NCBI GenBank assembly: GCA_025612375.1
Contig: JAAXKN010000013.1
Coordinates: forward strand, 1-64,000
Source of the DNA: Ignavibacteria bacterium
GTDB lineage: Bacteria > Bacteroidota > Ignavibacteria > Ignavibacteriales > SURF-24
DNA: 64,000 nucleotides
Direction: 5' to 3'
The notes under the pieces are model-generated. The model was not told the DNA's origin, did not search any database, and was given only the letters and a program-made list of their open reading frames with translations. The translations under genes and the position numbers were made by a program. This document shows, in pieces, positions 25,266-34,269 of the stretch. Within the stretch, counting starts at the first letter, position 1. Every line of letters starts with the position of its first letter.

Positions 25266-26291
25266 TTATTTCACACCGCCTTCCTTTATTCTTACCTCAA
25301 CGCTCATTCCCGGAAGAAGAGAGAGTTTTCCCACAGGGTTCCTGGAATCCTTTGTCCTTCCGTCAATTGAAATCTTGACAGGAACTCTCTGTGTTACTTT
25401 TGTAAAGTTACCGGAGGCGTTATTAGGCGGGATTAGCGAAAACTGGCTTGCAGTGTTAGCGCCAATCTGAAATACCTTGCCATTAAACTTCTGATCGGGA
25501 TAGGCATCAACGTCAATTTCCACATAATCGCCCGGCTTTATGCTTGAAACCTTTGTCTCTTCAAGCTGAGCCGTAATCCAGATATTCTTCGTGTCATATA
25601 TTGTATAAATCGGCTGCCCGGGTTGTACCACGTCTCCGGCCAGTACCCATCTTTTGGATATTACGCCATTCATAGGGGATACAATTACTCCGTTCTGCAG
25701 GTTGGTCTTAATTATACCAAGCTGTGCCTTGGCAGTTCCAACCCTGGAGACTGCAATATTATATTCTGCCTGTGCTGCCTCAAGGGCTCTTGCAGCGTGA
25801 TCATACTGCTCTTTCGGTATAATGCTGCTCTGGAATTGCGATTTGGCTCTCTGGAAATCGTCCTTTGCCCTTTCAAGATTGACTTTTGAAAGCGTAATGC
25901 TTTCCTCGGCATTGTTAATTGTTGCAGCGGCTGAGTTTTCCTGTGCCCTGAGATCTGATGCATCCAGTATAACCAGCTTTTCATCGGCCTTAACAGTATC
26001 GCCTTCATCTGCTGCAAGCGAATCTATTCTTCCCAGCATCTTTGAACTTAAGGTTGCCCTGTTGCCGTCAATATAGGCGTCGTCTGTTGATATATAACCC
26101 TGCTGTCCCATGTACCAGTAAACGCCTGCTGCGATAAGGACAAGGAAAATGAACAGGGGGATCAGTACTCTTTTCTTTTTATAAACCGGCGTTGACTCTA
26201 CAGTCTCTTCGCCGTCGTCCTGTATGTTTTGTCTGTGTCTATTTACTTTTACTTGTTGCATATTGTCTTCCAACTCTAAATTCTCCTTCAT
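25266..26291 (-). CDS. emrA: EmrA/HlyD-family membrane fusion protein
   Basis: 341 residues: cytoplasmic basic N-terminus, one membrane helix at about 42-60 (VLIPLFIFLVLIAAGVYWYM), biotinyl-lipoyl halves (YISTDDAYIDGNRATLSSKMLGRI and GVIVSPMNGVISKRWVLAGDVV) around a helical hairpin, then a beta-barrel. It bridges EmrB to the outer-membrane channel. Start at 26291 lies 9 nt after tetR; an internal ATG at 26261 preceded by GGAAG is an alternative. Confidence 0.93.
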   Translation of the reverse strand: MKENLELEDNMQQVKVNRHRQNIQDDGEETVESTPVYKKKRVLIPLFIFLVLIAAGVYWYMGQQGYISTDDAYIDGNRATLSSKMLGRIDSLAADEGDTVKADEKLVILDASDLRAQENSAAATINNAEESITLSKVNLERAKDDFQRAKSQFQSSIIPKEQYDHAARALEAAQAEYNIAVSRVGTAKAQLGIIKTNLQNGVIVSPMNGVISKRWVLAGDVVQPGQPIYTIYDTKNIWITAQLEETKVSSIKPGDYVEIDVDAYPDQKFNGKVFQIGANTASQFSLIPPNNASGNFTKVTQRVPVKISIDGRTKDSRNPVGKLSLLPGMSVEVRIKEGGVK

Positions 26292-26300
26292 TCTAAAAAA

Positions 26301-26912
26301 TTATGGCCTGATCCCTGATATAAAAATGTCAATTGTCAGTAGCATTTCATCCCTGAGTTCACGGTACGTCTTATTGTCCATAGTATTTGCCCCTGCAATA
26401 GTGCGTACCATTCTGAGCCTCAGTCCGTGGAGGACGTGAAGCAGAATTTCCGGAACGCGTTCATCCATATCTTTTTTGAATTCACCCGACGATCTCCCTT
26501 CATCAATGATATACCGCATAATCCTGAGCTCCTGGTCACCGAATTCATCAAAAAGATTTCTGAAAATGGACTTTTTCTCAAGGAACGAATGAACGGTCAG
26601 TGTTCCTAAGTTTACCAGTTCCTGGAAGAATTTAAGCCTCTCTTCCACATAGGTGTGGAGTTTACCGACTGCCGAATTCTGTTTTTCAAGTATTTTCTCA
26701 ACTTTTCTTACAAATTCATCTTTCTCTTCAGCCATTGCGGCCTTAAAAAGACTTTCTTTAGTGGGGAAGTAATAATAAAGCGAGGCTTTTCCCATCTCCA
26801 CGCCTTCGGCTATGTCTTCCATGGTGGTCTTGGAAAATCCGTAGCGCGCAAAGGTCTGCCTTGCCGCCTTCAGGATCTGCTGTTCTTTTTCTTTTGTTAA
26901 AGTTTCATTCAT
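26301..26912 (-). CDS. TetR-family repressor of the efflux operon
   Basis: 203 residues. The N-terminal HTH (ILKAARQTFARYGFSKTTMEDIA, VEMGKASLYYYFPTKESLF) is canonical and the C-terminal helical ligand domain is unspecific. It is the first gene of the operon and a perfect 10-bp inverted repeat lies 8-34 bp upstream of its start, so it likely represses itself and emrAB-tolC until a toxic substrate binds. Confidence 0.95.
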   Translation of the reverse strand: MNETLTKEKEQQILKAARQTFARYGFSKTTMEDIAEGVEMGKASLYYYFPTKESLFKAAMAEEKDEFVRKVEKILEKQNSAVGKLHTYVEERLKFFQELVNLGTLTVHSFLEKKSIFRNLFDEFGDQELRIMRYIIDEGRSSGEFKKDMDERVPEILLHVLHGLRLRMVRTIAGANTMDNKTYRELRDEMLLTIDIFISGIRP

Positions 26913-26919
26913 TATGCTA

Positions 26920-26946
26920 TTCGACTATTTTACTTGAATAGTCGAA
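26920..26946. promoter_or_regulatory. TetR-type operator
   Basis: TTCGACTATT-N7-AATAGTCGAA is a perfect inverted repeat immediately upstream of the repressor gene, between its start and a likely promoter. It is the obvious binding site for the adjacent TetR protein. Confidence 0.85.
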
Positions 26947-27102
26947 AAATATAAAATAATTGCCAATTAATCAACAATGTCCGGTTTTGACTCCTGATGG
27001 CAATATTCCTGGTGGAAAGCTGTTAAATTAAGTCTTTATTGGGATCTTGAACTATTGTGATTGCAAAGGGGAAGGGATGTTAATATAAAGGCTTATTTCA
27101 GA

Positions 27103-27127
27103 GGGGAAGTCACAGAAGGGCTTCCCC
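27103..27127. terminator. Hairpin after the DUF6448 gene
   Basis: GGGGAAG and CTTCCCC form a 7-bp stem 15 bp beyond the end of the minus-strand gene. No T-run follows, so termination is uncertain. The remaining gap up to the TetR operator shows no gene. Confidence 0.35.
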
Positions 27128-27142
27128 AAAATTCAAACTGGA

Positions 27143-27754
27143 CTAGCCGTGGATTTTATAGCGTTTGCTTTCATGCCCTTCGTGCTCATTGCTTCCGGAA
27201 AGATCCGCGGCATAGTGAACAAACTCCGTATAGGCTTTAACATAACTGCGTCCTGCCTCAAGGTCATTTATGTCGAAGTGCTTCTTTGACAGGACTTCTT
27301 TCAGTCTATTTTCAATTTCTTTTTTATCCTGCCCCTTTGAGAAATATTTAAGAAGCTCATTCTTGTTTCCTGTCTCAATTGCAAGATCGGCAGCATGAAT
27401 TACTGGCGGGACATCCTTATCTGTAATCTTAAGACCCTCATACGGCTCTCCCTCGCCATTGCGGTGCAGACGGACGAGAGTTTCAAAGAAGTACATATCT
27501 GCAAGTTCACGGGCATCCGTGGAAAGTTTTCTTACTTCCACCGACTTTTGAAAAAGATTCTTTATAGCTTCCTCATTATCCTTTGAAACCCATATCAGGG
27601 CATAATTTACATTTCCTGTTTCAAGAGCTTTTTTTGCTGAAATCACAACCGGCCCCTTGATTCCGTCGCAGTGGGCATACAGGTCTTTACTTAAAAAGCT
27701 TGAAATCAAGAGCATCATGAATAAACCTGATGCAGCAAATTTTATTATTTTCAT
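27143..27754 (-). CDS. Exported DUF6448-type protein
   Basis: 203 residues with a signal peptide ending near SKDLYA, then HCDGIKGPVVISAKKALETGNVNYALIWV and ELADMYFFETLVRLHRNGEGEPY, features I associate with the DUF6448 family. The mature protein is helical, begins with a His-Cys pair that could bind metal or haem, and ends in a His-rich HEGHESKRYKIHG. Function of the family is not known to me. AAAGGAGGAG gives a near-perfect Shine-Dalgarno. Monocistronic. Confidence 0.8.
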   Translation of the reverse strand: MKIIKFAASGLFMMLLISSFLSKDLYAHCDGIKGPVVISAKKALETGNVNYALIWVSKDNEEAIKNLFQKSVEVRKLSTDARELADMYFFETLVRLHRNGEGEPYEGLKITDKDVPPVIHAADLAIETGNKNELLKYFSKGQDKKEIENRLKEVLSKKHFDINDLEAGRSYVKAYTEFVHYAADLSGSNEHEGHESKRYKIHG

Positions 27755-28176
27755 TTTCTCCTCCTTTTACATTTAGGATTCCGGCAGCCCCTAAAACCTG
27801 ACTTAATAAACTTCGTACTTAAAAAACTTTTTGCTTAAAAACTTCATATTAAACTGCCTCATAAATAATTTAATTCCGCAATGGATCAGATCATTTGACT
27901 TAAGTCAAAAGAGTCAGGAATCCATGGAACTGGCGGTGCCTTAGTGAATCCGAGCAAATTATCTATAAGTCTTAAGAAGGTTTTTAGCGGCAGAATAAGC
28001 TGCATCATAACGGAAAAGTAAAAGTGCTTACATAAAAAAAGCAGGCAATATGTCTGAAACTTTGTCTTCAGCAAAAAAAGAATAAGATACGAGGTTCTGT
28101 TGCAATTTAAAGAAGGGATAATTAACTTTAAAACTCGAAATATTACTAAAATCGCTACTAATTTTGGGGATTCATT
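27755..28176. promoter_or_regulatory. Gap with a perfect 16-bp palindrome of CRP/FNR geometry
   Basis: No convincing gene in 422 bp. TTTGACTTAAGTCAAA at 27894-27909 is a perfect palindrome whose core TTGAC-N4-GTCAA has the 5-4-5 spacing of CRP/FNR-family sites (FNR consensus TTGAT-N4-ATCAA). It is 140 bp upstream of the DUF6448 start and 268 bp upstream of the gene at 28177, so either could be the target. Confidence 0.4.
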
Positions 28177-28587
28177 ATGCAGCTTAGACGCGTCTCTTTT
28201 GTAGTTGTTTTTTCACTGTTTTTTTGTTCTCTTATCTTCGCTCAGCAGCCATGCACATCGAAGTCCAAGACCACACATAGAAAAAAAACTGTGCTCACCA
28301 GATACAAAACTACTGCCAATATTTCTTCATGGCAGATGGAAAAACTCAAATCGCGTGAGAAATTTACCACAGACTGGATTAACCGTCTGGAAAAAGAACT
28401 TGCCCGCTACAAGCAGGAAAGGTCCGAAATACGTAAGGATATAAAGAGTCTTATAGCACAGGATGTAAAAGAAAAGCTGGATGCAAAGGCAAAACTGGAA
28501 AAAGATCAGAAGGAACAGCTCTACTCCAGGGATAAAGAAATTGAAGCCCTTCAGCAGCTGAGTAGTGAAATAGATACGACGAAGTAA
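28177..28587 (+). CDS. Exported coiled-coil protein, 136 aa
   Basis: Signal peptide (SFVVVFSLFFCSLIFA) followed by a basic stretch and then a long charged helix from about residue 45 to the end (KLKSREKFTTDWINRLEKEL, DKEIEALQQLSSEID). Periplasmic, probably an elongated helical protein or small chaperone; no family recognised. It is a single gene with a strong terminator after it. Confidence 0.7.
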   Translation: MQLRRVSFVVVFSLFFCSLIFAQQPCTSKSKTTHRKKTVLTRYKTTANISSWQMEKLKSREKFTTDWINRLEKELARYKQERSEIRKDIKSLIAQDVKEKLDAKAKLEKDQKEQLYSRDKEIEALQQLSSEIDTTK

Positions 28588-28609
28588 ATTTTAATTACCG
28601 GCTTTTATG

Positions 28610-28641
28610 AAACCCCGGGCACCACACCTGGGGTTTTTTTT
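28610..28641 (+). terminator. Strong intrinsic terminator
   Basis: AAACCCCGGG and CCTGGGGTTT pair with one internal mismatch and are followed by an uninterrupted T-run. It insulates the next operon from the 136-aa gene. Confidence 0.9.
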
Positions 28642-28657
28642 ATCCCGTTATTATCAA

Positions 28658-28689
28658 AAATCTGATATCTCCATCAGAAATCTGATATC
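28658..28689 (+). promoter_or_regulatory. Tandem direct repeats, candidate enhancer for the envelope operon
   Basis: AAATCTGATATC occurs twice with a 20-nt period (28658 and 28678), about two helical turns, 50-80 bp upstream of the -24/-12 promoter. TCTGAT and ATCAGA also form a short inverted repeat. This is the expected position of an enhancer-binding-protein site; the NtrC-type protein encoded in the operon is the natural candidate. Confidence 0.5.
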
Positions 28690-28739
28690 CCTGGAGTGGA
28701 AAATTAAAATTATTTCAGATTAAATAAGTCATATCCTCC

Positions 28740-28755
28740 CGGCACGCATCTTGTA
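28740..28755 (+). promoter_or_regulatory. Sigma-54-type promoter of the envelope operon
   Basis: CGGCACG-CATC-TTGTA fits TGGCACG-N4-TTGCA except for the first base and the C of the -12 GC, with correct spacing. Predicted transcription start is near 28766, about 40 nt before the first gene. Confidence 0.55.
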
Positions 28756-28803
28756 CCTCACAGGCTGAATTCTTCTATTCTGCTACAAATATTGGGCACT
28801 AAA

Positions 28804-29559
28804 ATGAAAAAGTCTATTGTTTCATCTGTAACTATTTTCATCTTCATTCTGTTCTATAATCCCAATTACGGCCAGGAAGCAGGCATCAGTTTCGGCAACA
28901 GTGTCTTCCCGCCTGCCTTTCTTGAGCAGTCCTACTCATACTATGATCTTGTCCCAATGGATCCTATTTACAGTATTGCCGCTGCCCCGGCAAAGGAGCT
29001 GATGTTCCATTTCTCTTATTATCTCAATTCAAATGTCAGACTTGATTTTTCAACAGGTTACGGGTTTGGCAATACTAAAAAGGAGTGGAAGACGGTCTAT
29101 ACTAACCAGACACAGGGTAGTGAGATGGTTTTAACAAATTCAAAGGAATTAGATACAGATGGATTCCCGGGACTCATAGAACTGCAGTTTTTTGCACCGT
29201 TAAATGAGTCAGGCACGCTGGTCCCTTTTATGGGTATTGGGGTGGGCTACTGTTCCTATAAAACAAAAGTTTCTGATAAGAGCAGCTCTCTTACAACTAA
29301 GACCGACCTCAGTACAAAAGGTTTCGGGCAGTACGTTTCGGCAGGATTAAGTATCAAATTCATGGAAAGGGCTTCCGTGTTCTTCCAGATGCAGAAGATT
29401 TTAATAAGCAGCGTGAAAACAGAAAAGTCCAACCCTGTGCGCTTCCCACCCGATGCGGGCATTCCTATTGAAACTTCTTCAATTGAGCAACCTGTAAAGC
29501 CAGGCTTAGGTGATATTGGCCTGTCGGCCGGGGTAAGGTTTTATATGGGTAAACAATAA
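28804..29559 (+). CDS. Outer-membrane beta-barrel protein, 251 aa
   Basis: Signal peptide starting MKKSIVSSVTIFIFILFYN; the mature part alternates aromatic and polar residues with glycine turns (LDFSTGYGFGN, YVSAGLSIKF) and ends GLSAGVRFYMG, as in OmpA/OprG-like barrels of 8-10 strands. ATG at 28804 is preferred over a TTG at 28792. First gene of an operon with six coding genes; substrate unknown. Confidence 0.8.
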   Translation: MKKSIVSSVTIFIFILFYNPNYGQEAGISFGNSVFPPAFLEQSYSYYDLVPMDPIYSIAAAPAKELMFHFSYYLNSNVRLDFSTGYGFGNTKKEWKTVYTNQTQGSEMVLTNSKELDTDGFPGLIELQFFAPLNESGTLVPFMGIGVGYCSYKTKVSDKSSSLTTKTDLSTKGFGQYVSAGLSIKFMERASVFFQMQKILISSVKTEKSNPVRFPPDAGIPIETSSIEQPVKPGLGDIGLSAGVRFYMGKQ

Positions 29560-29593
29560 TATTAATCAGGGAATTTAACAGGACGGTGAAAAC

Positions 29594-31393
29594 ATGAAAA
29601 AGATATTATTCTTTCTGCTGATCATTCCGGCCTTATGTTCAGCACAATACTATGGGGAAAGGGCGGCCGAAAAAAGCTTCCAGAATTCAGACATGTACTT
29701 TAAGAGCCATTATCTCAATACCTTTGCCCTGCCTGCATTTAGGCAGGTAGCAGCTGGCTTTGTGCGCGATCCGTTTCTGGACCTTTTCAATAATCCGGCC
29801 AGCCTGCCCGACCTGAACGGGAAGGAAATAAAGTTTTACATGGATTTCAGGGGCGACAGGGAAGTCCCCTCAATTGTAGGCAGCTATGTGCCGCTTAACT
29901 TCTATGCTCCTGCCGACATAAGCTTACCGGACCGGCGCTGGATCTCTACGGCAAGAATGGAGCCTGAACCCGTTGTCTCAATCGGGCTCCTGACATACCC
30001 TGTCAAGGAGATTAATAAAAGTTTCTTCCTCGGGGCTACTTATCAGCTCATACACAGGGAAGAGAAATATTATTCAATGCCTTATTTTATTTACACTTCA
30101 CGCTACGGCTACGATGCATTTAATGCAAAGGTTGCATCTCCAGCAAGCGATATTCCAATAATTGACCGCGAGGCTAATACTGACGAGATGCTGACCTCGG
30201 GGCATCTTTTCAGTGCGTTTATGGGCTTCAGGGTGCTAAGCAACCTTACTTTCGGGCTTTCCCTAAACGGTGTCTCCCACTCCAGAGCGGGGGAGTATCT
30301 TAATCTAAATAATAGCGAGTACGGCAATACGAGCCAGACAAAATACAGTAACTCCAGCTCCGAGGCTAAGGATGAGAAGTACCGCCACCTGGATATTTCT
30401 GCGGGCGTAAGCATGGAGGTCTCTCCGCTGCTCACGCTCGGCCTAAAAGGAGGTTTTCTTTCCGGGAAAGCCGACCAGGCATATAATGAGGGAAGTTCAT
30501 ATTTCTACCAGTATAGGGTGACAGGACAGCTCCCGGACTGGTCTTACAATATGTCAAACTCTGTTACAGAGCAAAGCTGGAGCCATAAGGGAACAACAAA
30601 ATACCTCGGAGTAAACTTTATAAAAAGGCTGCCTGAAGGCAAAGAAATTGCAGGGTTTTACAGGTATAACCATAGCAATATCGATCTTTCCAGCCTGTCG
30701 GCGATAAATGATACATCTTACAGCGATTCCAGGTGGGTATATAATTACGACAGCAGCGTCTACATCTCACACGGTTATTCTTTTGTGCACGACAGCCGTA
30801 CAGGTTCGGGAGAAAAAACAGTGAACTCACACGAGGCAATGATTAATTTTAAGTGGGATCTGACCCAATCAAATACACTGCTTGCAGGGTTTTATTATAA
30901 TTATTCCAAAAGCTCAGTTTTAGATAATGAGCCGGTTGTGGCCGGCAGGTACTCTGAATATACTTATAACTCCAGGAACTATAATAATTTCTATATTAAC
31001 GGCCTGAAGGAAAATAAGATCCTGAATTGGAATTATACGGCTGAAGAGTGGACCTTGCAGATCCCTGTCCTCCTCTATTTTAAGCTGCATGAAAAGTTCG
31101 GCCTCTGGCTCGGTGTAAACAGAATTCTGCGCGACTGGGAGATTCATGATGTGACGGTAGCATATTTTAACTCAAGGGAGCGCAATGAAAACGGGGTAAA
31201 TGGAAAGGAGACAAATTTCGGTGAAAGATACACTGAACCGGCAAAAAAGCTGACTGAAAACACCACGGATTTTATTACAAAGTTCGATCTGAATATATCT
31301 CCTGACCTGAAAATAAACCTTCTGCTGGATCCTGATTATGAGGGGGCCTTCCATCTGGCACAGTGGTGGCTTAGCTTTGAGGCAAATTTATGA
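29594..31393 (+). CDS. Large outer-membrane barrel protein, 599 aa
   Basis: Signal peptide MKKILFFLLIIPALCSA, then beta-rich sequence throughout with many aromatic girdle residues and a terminal QWWLSFEANL. The early segment RQVAAGFVRDPFLDLFNNPASL is reminiscent of the NPA segment near the N-terminus of FadL/PorV-like outer-membrane proteins. It may be a transport barrel or a long-chain-lipid protein, but the family is not secure. Co-transcribed with the preceding barrel (34-bp gap). Confidence 0.75.
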   Translation: MKKILFFLLIIPALCSAQYYGERAAEKSFQNSDMYFKSHYLNTFALPAFRQVAAGFVRDPFLDLFNNPASLPDLNGKEIKFYMDFRGDREVPSIVGSYVPLNFYAPADISLPDRRWISTARMEPEPVVSIGLLTYPVKEINKSFFLGATYQLIHREEKYYSMPYFIYTSRYGYDAFNAKVASPASDIPIIDREANTDEMLTSGHLFSAFMGFRVLSNLTFGLSLNGVSHSRAGEYLNLNNSEYGNTSQTKYSNSSSEAKDEKYRHLDISAGVSMEVSPLLTLGLKGGFLSGKADQAYNEGSSYFYQYRVTGQLPDWSYNMSNSVTEQSWSHKGTTKYLGVNFIKRLPEGKEIAGFYRYNHSNIDLSSLSAINDTSYSDSRWVYNYDSSVYISHGYSFVHDSRTGSGEKTVNSHEAMINFKWDLTQSNTLLAGFYYNYSKSSVLDNEPVVAGRYSEYTYNSRNYNNFYINGLKENKILNWNYTAEEWTLQIPVLLYFKLHEKFGLWLGVNRILRDWEIHDVTVAYFNSRERNENGVNGKETNFGERYTEPAKKLTENTTDFITKFDLNISPDLKINLLLDPDYEGAFHLAQWWLSFEANL

Positions 31394-31483
31394 TAATACC
31401 TCATTTGGCGATATTGACTATTTCGGTTCAAGCTTTTACTTTTAATCTGCATATTAATAAACCATTAAACTTTTTCGGCAAGG

Positions 31484-32902
31484 ATGAGTCTCTTAAAAGG
31501 CCTTATTGAAAAATCATACTACAAGATCAGAATTATTTTTACCTTCTGTCTTGTGACTTCAGCCCTCGTGCTGATTACTTCGGCAGTTAGTTACCGCTTT
31601 ATAAAAGAGCTTTATCTTGGTGAACTCAGCCGGCAGGTAAACGTTTCCACTCAGCTCCTTTCCAGGCAGTTTGATAAAAAATACCTCGACATACTCCACT
31701 TCGGTCTTCCGGAGAAAAGCGTGGGGGATTACTTCAGGGACATTTTTCAGCTCTTCCTGGACCCGGACCTGCAGAATGAAGCCTTCATCTTCGACAGGAA
31801 TTTTACGGTCATGGTCCATTCAGCCTCAAAAGCCTTCGAAGGTACACAGGACGTGCGGCTCATGCTTAACCGCAAAGAAATTTCAGAGATTAAACCGGGC
31901 CAGTCCGTCTCTTCTCTCCCTTTTAAGGGGGATGACGGGAACTGGTACCTGTGGAGCTTTTGCCGCCTGGATGATTCCTTCTGGCTTGCCCTCAGGGAAA
32001 ATGCACTGCACCTTGAGAAGGTTGAGGATTTTTCTTTGATTTTCCTTTATATAGGTCTGGGCGGACTTATTGTCTCCATACTCCTGGGTTTACTGCTCGC
32101 AAGGTCGGTTTCAAGGCCGCTTGACCGTCTGGCTGCCTTCAGCCGCCAGATCGGCGGCGGGGACCTGCTGGCTCCGGAGCCTGAGAAAATGTACGGAGAG
32201 ATAAAGGAGCTTTCCTCATCCATGAATAAAATGAGATACGGCCTGGCCAGAATTCAAAGTGAAAAGGAAGCCATGCTGGCACAGATTGCCCACGAGATCC
32301 GTAACCCTTTAGGCGGCATTGAACTCCTGGCGGGACTGCTGAAAGAGGATATGCTGAAGGAGAATAAAAGCCCGGCTTACCCGGATAAAATCCTGGGCGA
32401 AATTAACGGCCTTAAGTCTCTTATTACGGCATTTTTAAGCTACAGCCGCCCGATGCCTTCGAACCCCTCATGGGTCAATACTTCTTTGGTATTTGGAGAA
32501 ATAAGGGACATTTTCTGCACAAAACTAAAAGAAAAAAAAGTATGCCTGAGTATAAGTGATAATCTTGGACGCATATATTTCGACGCTGCACAATTGCGTA
32601 ACATTATAGTAAACCTGATTGCCAACAGCCTGGAGGCCCTCCCGGAAGAAGGACATATTGATCTTATTGCAGAAAAAGATGGCAGCGCCAGCCTGATCGC
32701 AGTCAAAGATGACGGACCGGGCATACCAAAGGAAAATCTGCCTCAGATATTTGAACCCTTCTTCTCTACGAAAAAAGACGGTACAGGCCTCGGCCTTTCA
32801 ATAAGCAAAAAGCTCTGTCTTGAAAATAATGCCAGGCTCATGGCCGGAAATAACCCTGATAAAGGTTCTGTTTTTACAATTATCAAAAAGAACAGTTTAT
32901 GA
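31484..32902 (+). CDS. NtrB-type membrane sensor histidine kinase
   Basis: 472 residues: membrane helices at about 18-38 and 186-206 flank a periplasmic sensing domain, then HAMP (ARSVSRPLDRLAAFSRQIGGGDLL), HisKA with H270 in IAHEIRNPLGGIELLAGLL and HATPase (DDGPGIPKENLPQIFEPFFSTKKDGTG). The EIRNPL box and DGTGLGLSIS motif are those of kinases that partner sigma-54 activators. Its last codons overlap the activator gene (ATGA). It probably senses an envelope state produced by its operon partners. Confidence 0.93.
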   Translation: MSLLKGLIEKSYYKIRIIFTFCLVTSALVLITSAVSYRFIKELYLGELSRQVNVSTQLLSRQFDKKYLDILHFGLPEKSVGDYFRDIFQLFLDPDLQNEAFIFDRNFTVMVHSASKAFEGTQDVRLMLNRKEISEIKPGQSVSSLPFKGDDGNWYLWSFCRLDDSFWLALRENALHLEKVEDFSLIFLYIGLGGLIVSILLGLLLARSVSRPLDRLAAFSRQIGGGDLLAPEPEKMYGEIKELSSSMNKMRYGLARIQSEKEAMLAQIAHEIRNPLGGIELLAGLLKEDMLKENKSPAYPDKILGEINGLKSLITAFLSYSRPMPSNPSWVNTSLVFGEIRDIFCTKLKEKKVCLSISDNLGRIYFDAAQLRNIIVNLIANSLEALPEEGHIDLIAEKDGSASLIAVKDDGPGIPKENLPQIFEPFFSTKKDGTGLGLSISKKLCLENNARLMAGNNPDKGSVFTIIKKNSL

Positions 32903-34269
32903 ATAGTAACAAAGTAATTGTGGTTGAAGATAATGATATAATGAGGCTTGGTATAACTGAAAGCCTTTCACGCGAAGGCTACGAGGTCCATGCATTCAGC
33001 AGCGGCCCCGAGGCGGAGGAATTCTTCAGGAAAGACTCTATTCCAGTTGCAGTTATTGACCTGAAAATGGAACCTATGGATGGAATTGAGGTCCTGAGAC
33101 GCTTTAAGGAGATTAACCCCTCAGCCGAGGTCCTCATGATCTCGGCATTTGGTACAGTGGAATCGGCTGTACAAGCAATAAAGCTTGGAGCAGCCGATTT
33201 CCTGACCAAACCCTTTGCTCCCGAGGAACTGCGGATAAGAGTCAAAAAACTCTTTGAAAAATATACCAGTACGAGCAAGATTACTTTTCTTATGGAACAA
33301 AACCGGCTCTTAAGCGATGAGATAAGCCGCGGCTACGAAGAGATAATTGGCCATTCGGCCCCGATGAAAAGTGTATTTTCCATTGTTGACCAGGTGGCCC
33401 TCAGCGACTCCACAGTTCTTATCGAGGGGGAGAGCGGAACGGGGAAAGAACTCATTGCAAGGGCAATCCACAGGAAAAGTAACAGGAGCCTAAACCCTTT
33501 TATTAAAATAAATTGCGGCGCCTTAAATGAGAATCTGCTTGAAAGCGAACTCTTCGGCCATGAAAAGGGATCTTTTACCGGAGCATATAAGCTTAAAAAA
33601 GGGCGCTTTGAGCTTGCCGACAGCGGCACATTGTTTTTAGATGAGATTGGCGATGTTTCTCCTTCGATGCAGGTAAAACTTCTGAGGGTTCTTCAGGAAG
33701 GGGAATTTGAACGCGTGGGCGGGGAAGTTACAATTAAGACAGATGTCAGAATAATTGCTGCTACAAACCGCGACCTCAAGAAAATGATTCAGGAAGAGAA
33801 ATTCAGGCAGGATCTTTACTACCGCCTGAGCGTGATTCCGGTAACACTTCCTCCATTAAGGGAAAGAAAAGAAGATATACCGCTCCTTGCGGATTTCTTC
33901 CTCAAAAGGCAGAGCCAAAGGTATAAACAGCCCTTCAAAACTATTTCTAATGAAGGCCTAAGCCTCATGCTTAACTATTCCTGGCCCGGAAATATACGTG
34001 AACTTGAAAATTTAATTGAAAGGCTCTTTGTAATTTCCACGGCAGAGGAAATTGATACTTCACTAATAGGGCATTACCTGTGCGGAAATAACCCCCTTAA
34101 GGCTCCTTATGAGGCTCTTCCACTTGAAGATGCCCTCTATGAACTTGAAAAAAATATGATTACAGATGCAATGAAAAAAGCCGGCGGGGTTAAAAATCGC
34201 GCGGCCAAAATTCTTGGAATAAGTACTAGCGTACTTTATTATAAACTTGAAAAATTTGGGCTCTTATGA
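32899..34269 (+). CDS. NtrC-family sigma-54 activator (response regulator)
   Basis: 456 residues: receiver domain with D54 (AVIDLKMEPMDG), AAA+ sigma-54 interaction domain at about 145-380 (GESGTGKELIARAIH Walker A; TLFLDEIGD Walker B) and a Fis-type HTH at the end (KNRAAKILGISTSVLYYKL). The sigma-54-contact loop reads GSFTGA at residues 224-229 in place of GAFTGA, a known natural variant. Coupled to the kinase before it and the exported protein after it by ATGA overlaps. Confidence 0.95.
   Translation: MNSNKVIVVEDNDIMRLGITESLSREGYEVHAFSSGPEAEEFFRKDSIPVAVIDLKMEPMDGIEVLRRFKEINPSAEVLMISAFGTVESAVQAIKLGAADFLTKPFAPEELRIRVKKLFEKYTSTSKITFLMEQNRLLSDEISRGYEEIIGHSAPMKSVFSIVDQVALSDSTVLIEGESGTGKELIARAIHRKSNRSLNPFIKINCGALNENLLESELFGHEKGSFTGAYKLKKGRFELADSGTLFLDEIGDVSPSMQVKLLRVLQEGEFERVGGEVTIKTDVRIIAATNRDLKKMIQEEKFRQDLYYRLSVIPVTLPPLRERKEDIPLLADFFLKRQSQRYKQPFKTISNEGLSLMLNYSWPGNIRELENLIERLFVISTAEEIDTSLIGHYLCGNNPLKAPYEALPLEDALYELEKNMITDAMKKAGGVKNRAAKILGISTSVLYYKLEKFGLL

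Noticed and set aside
27886-28074. 62-codon minus-strand ORF rich in hydrophobic residues
   Set aside because: Its end lies against the CRP/FNR-like palindrome and it has no ribosome site or recognisable protein pattern.
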